Assembly: GCF_006715975.1 (NCBI RefSeq)
Contig: NZ_VFOF01000001.1
Span: 1,250,001 to 1,314,000 of the forward strand
Source: Zymomonas mobilis
Lineage (GTDB): Bacteria; Pseudomonadota; Alphaproteobacteria; Sphingomonadales; Sphingomonadaceae
Reading direction: 5' to 3'
DNA length: 64,000 bases
In this document: in pieces, positions 25,346-33,366 of the stretch
Layout: each line of letters starts with the position of its first letter
How positions within the stretch are numbered: position 1 is the first letter of the stretch
Position numbers and translations under genes: made by a program
Notes under the pieces: model-generated
Told to the model about the DNA's origin: nothing
Databases searched by the model: none
What the model saw: only the letters and a program-made list of their open reading frames with translations

Positions 25346-26191
25346 TTATAAAGCGCTATCTTTCGGGATAACTCTTGCCCAGCATAAAACATGCACCGAT
25401 CGAACACCTGCCTTCTTTAATAATTTGGCACAGCTTTCAGTGGTGGCTCCGCTGGTAAAGACGTCATCCACTAAAATGACATCTCGCCCGACAAGATGGT
25501 TTTCTTGATTTTTCCTTGTCCTTATCGCGAAAGCTTTTCTAACCGTTTCTTGCCGCTGCTTTGGTGTCAGATGCCCCAACGGCTTAGTTGAGTGGGAACG
25601 ATAAAGGCTATCGCAGTCATAATCATATCCACTTGCCTTGGCTAAATATTGCCCGATCAATCCAGCCTGATTAAATCCACGTTGCCATAATCGCCAGCGA
25701 TGAAGCGGCACAGGTATGATTAAAGGAGGCTTAGAAACAACATCTACGGCATCCGATAAATCTGTTTTTTCTGTTGTAATAGGCGGCGATAGCTGGATGT
25801 CTTCTTTTGCTGGCAAGAAACGCATCATTAACTTTGCCATATCGCGTGCCAACATGGTTTGCCTGCCATATTTGCAGCGCAAGATAAGTGTTCTTGAAAT
25901 TTCGTCATAGGCAACCGCTGCATTCATCCGATCAAATGCAGGCGGGTGTTGTAAGCAACGTCCACAGCGCAATTCATATTGCTGATCGCGAGGTAGCGGA
26001 AAGCCGCATTGGATACAGGCGGGCTCGACCAGAAAATGAAGTGACTGCCAACATTCGACACAAAAGCTATGATCAGCCAGAATAACGGCACCGCAATTCG
26101 GACAACGCGGTGGCAAGGCATAATCAATAACAGCCCTCAATCCAGAATAAGCTGTCCCTAATAACTTCTTTAGAATGTCCACCGCTTTCAT
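25346..26191 (-). CDS. comF: ComF-family phosphoribosyltransferase-like protein with double zinc ribbon
   Basis: ComF proteins are needed for uptake or handling of transforming single-stranded DNA in competent bacteria; in others the role is unclear. The N-terminal half has four CxxC pairs: CPNC near 30, CVEC near 44, CIQC near 59 and CGRC near 75, forming zinc ribbons. The C-terminal half is a type I PRTase fold with IPVPLHRWRLWQRGFNQA and the PRPP loop VILVDDVFTSGAT. 281 residues. The DprA gene, also competence/recombination-related, lies at the right end of the window. It is a separate unit from recA, with recA's terminator between them. Confidence 0.88.
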   Translation of the reverse strand: MKAVDILKKLLGTAYSGLRAVIDYALPPRCPNCGAVILADHSFCVECWQSLHFLVEPACIQCGFPLPRDQQYELRCGRCLQHPPAFDRMNAAVAYDEISRTLILRCKYGRQTMLARDMAKLMMRFLPAKEDIQLSPPITTEKTDLSDAVDVVSKPPLIIPVPLHRWRLWQRGFNQAGLIGQYLAKASGYDYDCDSLYRSHSTKPLGHLTPKQRQETVRKAFAIRTRKNQENHLVGRDVILVDDVFTSGATTESCAKLLKKAGVRSVHVLCWARVIPKDSAL

Positions 26192-26221
26192 ATTTCGAGT
26201 ATAATACCGCTAATATAGACG

Positions 26222-26246
26222 AAAAAAGGCCAGATAAATCTGACCT
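26222..26246 (-). terminator. Rho-independent terminator of recA
   Basis: On the minus strand AGGTCAGA and TCTGGCCT form an 8-base stem (one G-U pair) with loop TTTA. It is followed by six T (plus-strand A at 26222-26227) and lies about 30 bases beyond recA. Confidence 0.85.
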
Positions 26247-26275
26247 CTTTCCAGTATTTTTCGATAATGAAGGCT

Positions 26276-27340
26276 TTAATCCTCTGGAATAGAAGCGTCC
26301 AACAATTCATCAGCGATTTCCGCTGTATTATGCCGGATAAGCTTTTCAATTTTTTCGGCCATTTCAGGATGCTCTCTCAGGAAGTTTTTAGCATTTTCCC
26401 GACCCTGACCAATCCGAACAGAATCATGGCTGAACCACGAACCTGACTTGTCAACAATACCCGCTTTGACCCCAAGATCGAGGATTTCACCCATCTTAGA
26501 GACGCCTTCCCCATACATGATGTCGAATTCGACCTGTTTAAAAGGCGGAGCCAGCTTGTTTTTGACGACTTTCACCCGAGTTGCGTTACCGACGATTTCG
26601 TCACGATCTTTGATCTGCCCGATGCGACGGATATCAAGGCGCACACTGGCGTAAAACTTCAAGGCATTACCACCGGTCGTTGTTTCCGGGTTACCATACA
26701 TAACCCCGATTTTCATACGCACCTGATTGATAAAGATAACCAAAGTTTGAGAGCGGTTAATTGAGCCCGTAATTTTTCTTAAGGCCTGACTCATCAGACG
26801 TGCCTGCAAACCGACATGGCTGTCGCCCATTTCGCCTTCGATTTCTGCCCGTGGCGTCAAAGCCGCAACAGAATCGATAACCAAAATATCGACAGCATTA
26901 GAACGGATCAGCGTGTCCGTAATTTCCAAAGCCTGTTCACCGGTATCCGGCTGAGACACAATCAGGTCAGTGGTGTTAACGCCTAGCTTTTTGGCATAAA
27001 CTGGATCAAGCGCATGTTCGGCATCGATAAAAGCCGCCGTCCCGCCTGCTTTTTGTGCTTCTGCGATCGCATGAAGCGCCAAAGTCGTTTTACCAGAACT
27101 TTCAGGGCCATAAATTTCGACGACACGGCCACGCGGTAAACCGCCAATGCCCAGTGCAATATCAAGGCCAAGTGATCCGCTGGAAATAGTATCGATTTCG
27201 ATTTTTTCACGAGATCCCAGACGCATAACCGAGCCTTTACCAAAAGCACGGTCGATCTGAGCCAAAGCCGCTTCGAGAGCTTTTTGCTTGTCCATATTAT
27301 TATCCTTACCGGAAGTCGTAACCTTGTTTTGCGAAGCCAT
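26276..27340 (-). CDS. recA: Recombinase RecA
   Basis: ATP-dependent strand-exchange protein and co-protease for LexA in the SOS response. Walker A GPESSGKT is at residues 78-85, followed by [20 protein letters not shown] (Walker B) and the L1/L2 DNA loops, with [21 protein letters not shown] and [22 protein letters not shown]. The C-terminal domain ends in the usual acidic tail (DASIPED). 354 residues. The minus-strand ATG at 27340 is preceded by AGGGG with 6-base spacing. A GTTC-N7-GTTC SOS box overlaps the -10 of the predicted promoter at 27428-27467. Confidence 0.98.
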   Translation of the reverse strand: MASQNKVTTSGKDNNMDKQKALEAALAQIDRAFGKGSVMRLGSREKIEIDTISSGSLGLDIALGIGGLPRGRVVEIYGPESSGKTTLALHAIAEAQKAGGTAAFIDAEHALDPVYAKKLGVNTTDLIVSQPDTGEQALEITDTLIRSNAVDILVIDSVAALTPRAEIEGEMGDSHVGLQARLMSQALRKITGSINRSQTLVIFINQVRMKIGVMYGNPETTTGGNALKFYASVRLDIRRIGQIKDRDEIVGNATRVKVVKNKLAPPFKQVEFDIMYGEGVSKMGEILDLGVKAGIVDKSGSWFSHDSVRIGQGRENAKNFLREHPEMAEKIEKLIRHNTAEIADELLDASIPED

Positions 27341-27427
27341 CGCTACCCCTCTTGTCCTATAACGTCTGTCTTAAGGCATCAACCGGCATAATGTCAGAGC
27401 CTCGCCCATACACCGGAACCGCATGAA

Positions 27428-27467
27428 GAACATAAGGAGAACATAGAGTCGAAAGGCGGAATAGCAA
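27428..27467 (-). promoter_or_regulatory. recA promoter with SOS (LexA) box
   Basis: On the minus strand GTTCTCCTTATGTTC (27442 to 27428) is the alphaproteobacterial LexA operator GTTC-N7-GTTC. It overlaps a -10 TATGTT (27445-27440), with -35 TTGCTA (27467-27462) sixteen bases away. The operator lies about 90 bases upstream of the start codon. Confidence 0.75.
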
Positions 27468-27504
27468 GCTTTAAGTGACAGAATTTAAAACTTCTTTTCT
27501 ATTG

Positions 27505-27532
27505 CCGGAAAGCCTGAAAATAGGCCTTCCGG
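27505..27532 (-). terminator. GC-rich hairpin beyond the ester hydrolase gene
   Basis: Eleven-base stem CCGGAAAGCCT / AGGCCTTCCGG (one G-U on one strand) with a 6-base loop, 20 bases past the stop of the hydrolase at 27553. No immediate U-run, so termination is likely but not typical. Confidence 0.5.
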
Positions 27533-27552
27533 TAAGCATAGAATACTAGATT

Positions 27553-29508
27553 TTAAGGAATAATCGGCAATTCAACCGAACTTGCTTCATCCGGCGTATG
27601 CATCACCTTTTCCAAGGAAGAAACATAATCGGATGGCTTGGCAAACATAATGTTGGGAACATATGTTTGAGGGTTCCGATCATAAAGCGGGAACTGGCTC
27701 GATTGGATTTGAACCATAATGCGATGTCCCGGCTGGAACACATGATCGACGACCGGCAAACGGAAACGATATTGCTGCACGGTATTAGTTGGCACGGGTG
27801 ATGGTTTTTCAAAGCTGTTACGATAACGGCCACGAAAAATATCCATACTAATAGCCAGCTGATAGCCACCCATTTTGGGATCAGACGGCACTTCATCAGG
27901 ATAAACATCAATCAGCTTGACGACCCAATCGACATCACTGCCTGACGTTGCCGCAAACAGATTGGCAAAAGGTGCCCCCCGTAATTTCACCGGATGATCG
28001 AGCACTGGCGTTTCATAGGTCAGCACATCCGTACGACTATCCGCAAAACGCTGATCTTCGACTAGCCATTGTTTCCAACGGATCGTATCTGCAAAGGTAA
28101 TCGGATTAGAGAGATAAGGGACTGGTTTTTTAGGATCAGAAATATATTGATCGAAAGCCGTATTATCTGTCGTCGGCTTGCTAAAGGCTAGACCAGATTT
28201 CTCCTGTAAATAAAGCGGGGTCAGAGATTTTTCTTTGTCGGTTTGCCAGTTATCCAGCTTATCCCAATGATTTTCGCCCGTATTGTAAATAAAGGCTTTC
28301 GGGGTAGCCTCTTTGGGCTGCTGATCTTTCAAATAGCGGTTAAAGAAAGGCAACAACACATCGCGCCGGAATTGGAGCGCCGTATCACCATTCCAATGCA
28401 ATGCTCCCAATGAAGAGCCATTATAGTTAACCTGACTATGACGCCACGGCCCCATAACCAGATAGTTATTATCGCCGTATCCGACTTCTTTCAGCGATTC
28501 AAAACTGTGAATTGCACCCCACATATCTTCCTGATCCCAAAGACCCTGAATCCACATAGTCGGGACATGAGAAGGATGAGCAGCGACCAGTTTATCCAAA
28601 GCCTGACCTTGCCAGAATTTATCATAAGCTGGATGCGCGCTTAACCGTTGCCACCAAGGTATCTGGTCAATGCCTTCTTTCTTTGCCCAGTCGCCCGCTG
28701 ATCCGGTTTGGAGGAAGGCTTTATAATCGTCATAGGCACCATGAACAGGCGGAGCTCCCGTTCCTTTGGCAGTCATTTGTCTTAAGAAATAATCGAAAGA
28801 GGCTTGACGGAAAGCGCCATAATGAAACCAGTCATCGCCCATCCAACCGTCAACCATCGGGCTTTCAGGGGCAGCCACTTTCAAAGCCGGATGCGGATTA
28901 AGCAAAGCAGCTACAACGGTAAAGCCTTCATAAGAAGACCCAATCATACCGACCCGACCATTGGTTTCAGGAATATGTTTGGTCAGCCATTCGATGGTAT
29001 CCCAAGCATCGGTCGTGTGATCAACCTTGGTTGGATTCAATGCGCCAACAGGCGGACGGGTAACGACATATTCCCCTTCGGAACCATATTTACCCCGGAT
29101 ATCCTGAAAAACACGGATATAGCCATCTTTCACAAAAACCTCGTCACCTTCAGGCAAGGTTGCCAGCATCGAAGGACTATCGCTGCGGCTTGTCCGACCA
29201 GAGGCGTCATAGGGCGTTCGGGTCAAAAGAATGGGTAAATTATGGCCATTTTTAGGAACGACGATGACGGTATGTAATTTGACGCCATCCCGCATAGGAA
29301 TCATGACATCGCGTTTTACATAGTCATATTGGTCGGTGGGCGCCGAAAAATGAAGCGCGATATCGCCGTTTTCTGGCCAGATCGCTTTATCTGGGGCGGC
29401 GGCAAAAGCAGGCATAGCCAACATTGAAAGTAATGAGAAAGCGACATGGCTGCGCATTAGATATTTTCTGAAATTGAATAGATTTTTTTGGGTCTTTGAC
29501 CGAGACAT
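27553..29508 (-). CDS. Secreted CocE/NonD-family hydrolase, alpha-amino-acid ester hydrolase type
   Basis: Serine hydrolase of the X-Pro dipeptidyl-peptidase S15/CocE family. A signal peptide with long n-region ends at about residue 38 (SLLSMLAMPAFA), so the product is periplasmic or exported. The nucleophile motif GSSYEG at 190-195 gives Ser192. The following APESPMVDGWMGDDWFHYGAFRQ matches alpha-amino-acid ester hydrolases and glutaryl-7-ACA acylases as I remember them, which also need the acidic cluster present here. A C-terminal jelly-roll domain follows. Length 651 is normal. Strong AGGGAGGGG precedes the ATG at 29508. The natural substrate is unknown; such enzymes cleave or form amino-acid esters and beta-lactam amides in vitro. 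Confidence 0.82.
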   Translation of the reverse strand: MSRSKTQKNLFNFRKYLMRSHVAFSLLSMLAMPAFAAAPDKAIWPENGDIALHFSAPTDQYDYVKRDVMIPMRDGVKLHTVIVVPKNGHNLPILLTRTPYDASGRTSRSDSPSMLATLPEGDEVFVKDGYIRVFQDIRGKYGSEGEYVVTRPPVGALNPTKVDHTTDAWDTIEWLTKHIPETNGRVGMIGSSYEGFTVVAALLNPHPALKVAAPESPMVDGWMGDDWFHYGAFRQASFDYFLRQMTAKGTGAPPVHGAYDDYKAFLQTGSAGDWAKKEGIDQIPWWQRLSAHPAYDKFWQGQALDKLVAAHPSHVPTMWIQGLWDQEDMWGAIHSFESLKEVGYGDNNYLVMGPWRHSQVNYNGSSLGALHWNGDTALQFRRDVLLPFFNRYLKDQQPKEATPKAFIYNTGENHWDKLDNWQTDKEKSLTPLYLQEKSGLAFSKPTTDNTAFDQYISDPKKPVPYLSNPITFADTIRWKQWLVEDQRFADSRTDVLTYETPVLDHPVKLRGAPFANLFAATSGSDVDWVVKLIDVYPDEVPSDPKMGGYQLAISMDIFRGRYRNSFEKPSPVPTNTVQQYRFRLPVVDHVFQPGHRIMVQIQSSQFPLYDRNPQTYVPNIMFAKPSDYVSSLEKVMHTPDEASSVELPIIP

Positions 29509-29724
29509 AACCCCTCCCTGTGATAGCTAGCCCGTCAGCTTAGAAGTGAAAAATAAAAAGGAAATACCTAATCCAAAAATAATGGCTTCAAAAGAGAACA
29601 GGGGAAATACCAAAAAATTTGGAAATTTTTGGACAGAAACAGGTGATATCTTAATGTATTCCGATATCATCCTTATCAGGCGTATCGGCTTTATCTGTAG
29701 AATATAAGAAAACGGAATTCGGGA

Positions 29725-30585
29725 ATGGTCTATTTTTTGGGTGTGGATGCCGGAGGCAGTCATTGCCGATCACGTTTAACCGATCAAAACGGGCGTATTC
29801 TGGGTAGCGGGCAAGCTGGGGCAGCCAATGCCCGTATCGGTATCAGCAATTTATGGCCTTTGTTGATGGATGTATCGGCGAAAGCCTGTCAACAGGCTGG
29901 ATTAGATCAGAATGATTGGGCATCCATTCAGGCAGCCTTTGGTATAGCCGGTCTTTCTCGTCCGGGTTTACAACAGGAATTGGAAGCTATGCCCTCGCCT
30001 TTTGCATCCTTGCGTTATACCGGCGATGACGAAATTGCCAATATCGGTGCGCATCAAGGGCAAGATGGCGCTATTTTGATTGTAGGCACAGGCAGTATCG
30101 CGCATATCCGCATAGAAGGCAAAAGCGAGACCTTAGGCGGCTATGGATTTCCTGTTTCAGACGAAGCCAGTGGCGCATGGTTGGGATTAGAATTAATCCG
30201 CTACAGTCTTCGTTCCTTTGATGGTCGTATTAAAAAAAGCCTTTTAACAGAAAAACTTATCCGTCATTTCTCTGACAATATATCAGGGTTAATTGCATGG
30301 ATGGACGGGGCAAATGCTACTGATTATGCAGCTTTTGCACCTTGGGTTATGCAAGCGGGAGAAAAAGGCGATCCAGTGGCCTGCTCCATTATCCAGCGAG
30401 CCGTTACCTATATTGAAAATTTCGTTGATGTTATCTTTGAAAAGGGTGCGCCACGCTGTTGTTTGATGGGCGGATTGGCCGAACCCTTTATGCCATGGCT
30501 TTCAGACAGAATTTCCGATAAATTAAGCCCATCTCAAGGCGATGCCTTGCAAGGGGCGTTAATCCTTTCAGGTCTTTCCGTTTAA
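29725..30585 (+). CDS. BadF/BadG-type ATPase family, probable glucosamine/N-acetylglucosamine kinase
   Basis: ASKHA-fold sugar kinase. The N-terminal FLGVDAGGSHCRSRLTDQNG is the phosphate-1 loop, then come GIAGLSRPG and DDEIANIGAH (catalytic Asp region). DGAILIVGTGSIAHI is the adenosine/phosphate-2 motif, with GGYGFPVSDEASGAWLGLELIR typical of the BadF/GspK group. 286 residues. Two genes downstream on the other strand lies nagZ, which releases GlcNAc from peptidoglycan fragments, so a role in amino-sugar recycling is a reasonable inference. Substrate not proven by sequence. No clear Shine-Dalgarno precedes the ATG. Confidence 0.78.
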   Translation: MVYFLGVDAGGSHCRSRLTDQNGRILGSGQAGAANARIGISNLWPLLMDVSAKACQQAGLDQNDWASIQAAFGIAGLSRPGLQQELEAMPSPFASLRYTGDDEIANIGAHQGQDGAILIVGTGSIAHIRIEGKSETLGGYGFPVSDEASGAWLGLELIRYSLRSFDGRIKKSLLTEKLIRHFSDNISGLIAWMDGANATDYAAFAPWVMQAGEKGDPVACSIIQRAVTYIENFVDVIFEKGAPRCCLMGGLAEPFMPWLSDRISDKLSPSQGDALQGALILSGLSV

Positions 30586-30630
30586 AAAGATGATATTACA
30601 ATCAGATAAACAGATTATTTTAGATGGAAT

Positions 30631-30939
30631 ATGAATATGTCGACAGAGCTTGATATTACCACCATTCTGACCGTCCAGCCCGAACAACAAGAAGAGCTGC
30701 AAAAAGCTTTGCTGCATTATGCCGATCAATTGAAAACACAAGAAGGCTATCTGGCTTTCCATATTGGATATGACAAAAGCCAGCCGCCCCGTTTTATTTT
30801 GAATGAACGCTGGCAAGATCACGCAGCGTTTTTACAACATGAAAAAAGTGATGTTTTTCAGGACTTTGCTAGCCTTTTTAAAAAATTATTGGATAAGCCA
30901 TTGTTATCCGTTTTTTCTGTCCCTTTGATTGACGGTTAA
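30631..30939 (+). CDS. Antibiotic biosynthesis monooxygenase (ABM) domain protein
   Basis: Small ferredoxin-like alpha/beta protein of 102 residues. It fits the ABM/YgiN pattern: ITTILTVQPEQQEELQKALLHYADQLKTQEGYLAF, then FILNERWQDHAAFLQHEKSD. Members act as quinone-type monooxygenases, haem-degrading enzymes or have unknown roles, and the specific function cannot be read here. Two adjacent ATG codons (30631 and 30637) are both possible starts. It lies 45 bases after the sugar kinase on the same strand and its stop is 4 bases from the nagZ stop, converging without room for a terminator. Confidence 0.7.
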   Translation: MNMSTELDITTILTVQPEQQEELQKALLHYADQLKTQEGYLAFHIGYDKSQPPRFILNERWQDHAAFLQHEKSDVFQDFASLFKKLLDKPLLSVFSVPLIDG

Positions 30940-30942
30940 ATT

Positions 30943-31968
30943 TTAAACCGCCAACAAACTATCCCGTTTGGTTATCAATGCATCGAACAGGGCTTTATCC
31001 TCTGCCTTATCAAGGTCAAAATCAGAAGTAGAAGTGAATCCTTCTTTAATTTTTTCCAAAGCGGTCAGGCTTTCCGGTTTGATGTCGCCAACGCTTTTCA
31101 GAATAGCTTCCATTTCCTCGAATTTGCCTGAACAATGCAGCGCAATGTCGCAACCCGCCTCAAGAACACGTAAAGCGCGGGTTACAGGATCACCATCCAA
31201 GGCATTCATCCCGATATCATCGGACATCAAAAGACCATTAAAACCTATTTTTTCACGAATAATATTGCGAATAATGGACGGCGAATAGCTAGCGCAATTT
31301 TCTTTATCCCATTCCAGATAGGTGACATGGGCGGTCATTGCCATTTTCGCATTATGTAACCGTTGGAAAGGTTTAATGTCCCGTTCCAATATATCGAGAG
31401 GGCTATCAACAATCGGCAAGGCTTTGTGGCTATCTACTTTTGCCTGTCCGTGTCCTGGAATATGTTTGATAACGCCACAGACACCGCCATTTTCCAATCC
31501 ATCCAAAGCAGCCTGCCCCAAAGCTGCCACTTGTTCTGGATTATTTCCGAAAGAACGGTCTCCGATGATGTTATTGCCTTCAGGATCACGGATATCGAGT
31601 AAAGGCATACAATCAACATTGATACCGACATCCTGTAATAGGCAGGCCAAGGCATGACTATTGGCACGCACAGCTTCAATCGCGCTGGCTGGCGCTTTTT
31701 GATATAAAATATCAAAGCATTCTGCTGTGGGAAAAGCAGGCCAAACCGGAGGCTTCATTCTGGCGACCCGTCCGCCTTCCTGATCGATCAAAATTGGAAC
31801 ATTCTTGCTCGAATTTTGCTTTAAATCATCAGTCAATTTTTTTAATTGTAGACGATCTGTAATATTCCTTTGAAAAAGAATATAACCCGCGGGGGAATAT
31901 TGCTGAAAAAGCTTTTTTTCCTGATCTGATAATTGGGGACTGGCTATACCAATAAAAACAGGTTTCAT
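30943..31968 (-). CDS. nagZ: Beta-N-acetylhexosaminidase NagZ
   Basis: Family 3 glycoside hydrolase acting in the cytosol on GlcNAc-anhydroMurNAc peptides in cell-wall recycling. Signature VIKHIPGHGQAKVDSHKALP contains the catalytic His of the Asp-His dyad, and MSDDIGMNAL carries the nucleophilic aspartate. DQEGGRVARM is the sugar-binding loop. No signal peptide. Start set at ATG 31968 with AGGA six bases upstream (341 residues); an upstream ATG at 31986 lacks a ribosome site. Converges with the ABM gene. Confidence 0.92.
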   Translation of the reverse strand: MKPVFIGIASPQLSDQEKKLFQQYSPAGYILFQRNITDRLQLKKLTDDLKQNSSKNVPILIDQEGGRVARMKPPVWPAFPTAECFDILYQKAPASAIEAVRANSHALACLLQDVGINVDCMPLLDIRDPEGNNIIGDRSFGNNPEQVAALGQAALDGLENGGVCGVIKHIPGHGQAKVDSHKALPIVDSPLDILERDIKPFQRLHNAKMAMTAHVTYLEWDKENCASYSPSIIRNIIREKIGFNGLLMSDDIGMNALDGDPVTRALRVLEAGCDIALHCSGKFEEMEAILKSVGDIKPESLTALEKIKEGFTSTSDFDLDKAEDKALFDALITKRDSLLAV

Positions 31969-32091
31969 TATATATCCTATTAACATTAAAACCGGCGATG
32001 ATTAAAATTCAGGTCGGGATTTTTTTCGCCAAGCCTTGCTAGACAGAATCTACTTAATGCTTTGTCATTAATAGACCAAAAAGGAAAAAAC

Positions 32092-33366
32092 ATGATTGTT
32101 TCTGAAGCGAATTTTGATGGTTTGATCGGCCCGACCCACAATTATGCGGGGTTATCTTTAGGGAATGTCGCCAGCGCCCTTCATGCCGGTCAAGCGTCTT
32201 ATCCGCGCCAAGCGGCACTTCAGGGACTGCAAAAAATGAAAAGCCTGATGGATATGGGCTTAACCCAAGGAGTGTTTTTGCCGCCGTTACGACCTGTAAC
32301 CGGTTTACTTCATCATATTGGCTACAAAGGTGATGATAAAACCATCCTGACGCAGGCCGCCAAAGATGATCGGCAATTGTTCAACAATCTTTGCTCGGCT
32401 TCTTCTATGTGGGCAGCCAATGCCGCAACCGTTATTGCGGCGCCCGATAGTGATGATGGCCGTGTTCATTTTATAGCGGCTAATCTTGCAACGATGCTGC
32501 ATCGCCATCTGGAAGCGAAAACCACCTATAATCAACTGAACCAGATTTTTTCGAATAGCTGCTTTTTCGCTATTCACCATCCCCTACCTTGTGGCCAGCA
32601 TTTCAGTGATGAAGGTGCCGCCAATCATATGCGGATTACCTCGGCACATTCTAACACCGGCTTGAATATTTTTGTTTATGGCGAAAAAAATGACGTTTTT
32701 CCGGCAAGACAAAAATTACGCGCAAGTCAGGCTGTTGCCCGATTGGGTGAAGTAAAGTCAGATCAGACATGGTTTATTCCACAGAATAAAGAAGCCATTG
32801 CCAAAGGCGCTTTTCATAATGACGTGGTCGCGGTTGCGAATGAATATGTCTTGTTGGCACATGCCGAGGCTTTTGAGAATCAAGGCGAGTGGATCGACCG
32901 CATTTCTCAAAAAATTGATGGCTTCATCCCTGTTATTATTGATGACATCACGCTCGAACAGGCCGTTAAAAGCTATTTATTCAACAGCCAGCTCGTCACT
33001 TTAAAAGACCGCACAATGGCACTTATTCTGCCTCGGGAAGTAAAAAATGATCCGGCTGTCTGGGAAACCGTAAACCGCATTATCGGTGGCAACAATCCAA
33101 TCAATAAAGCAGTCGTGGTTGATGTGCGTGAAAGCATGTCCAATGGCGGCGGCCCAGCTTGTTTGCGATTGCGCGTGCCTTTATCAAAAAGCGCATTGGC
33201 TGCTGTTGACCAGCGTTACATCCTTAATAATGAAAGATGGGAAAAGCTTTGCGAGCTGGTCGAAAACTTCTGGCCTGAAAAAATTACACCTGATGATCTC
33301 GTTGCGCCTGAATTATGGAAAAGCGCGGTCAGAGCACATTGGGCTCTGACCAGCTGGTTGGGCTAA
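32092..33366 (+). CDS. astB: N-succinylarginine dihydrolase AstB
   Basis: Pentein-fold hydrolase of the arginine succinyltransferase (AST) catabolic pathway; it turns N2-succinylarginine into succinylornithine, two ammonia and CO2. FDGLIGPTHNYAGLSLGN at residues 7-24, FNNLCSASSMWAANAATV, the catalytic HSNTGLN region and the C-terminal SMSNGGGPACLRLRVPL with the nucleophilic cysteine are present. Start at ATG 32092 (AAAAGG upstream), 424 residues; the longer frame begins with TTG. No other ast genes (astA, C, D, E) are in the window, so the pathway is either dispersed or incomplete. Its stop overlaps the tamB stop tail to tail by four bases. Confidence 0.92.
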   Translation: MIVSEANFDGLIGPTHNYAGLSLGNVASALHAGQASYPRQAALQGLQKMKSLMDMGLTQGVFLPPLRPVTGLLHHIGYKGDDKTILTQAAKDDRQLFNNLCSASSMWAANAATVIAAPDSDDGRVHFIAANLATMLHRHLEAKTTYNQLNQIFSNSCFFAIHHPLPCGQHFSDEGAANHMRITSAHSNTGLNIFVYGEKNDVFPARQKLRASQAVARLGEVKSDQTWFIPQNKEAIAKGAFHNDVVAVANEYVLLAHAEAFENQGEWIDRISQKIDGFIPVIIDDITLEQAVKSYLFNSQLVTLKDRTMALILPREVKNDPAVWETVNRIIGGNNPINKAVVVDVRESMSNGGGPACLRLRVPLSKSALAAVDQRYILNNERWEKLCELVENFWPEKITPDDLVAPELWKSAVRAHWALTSWLG

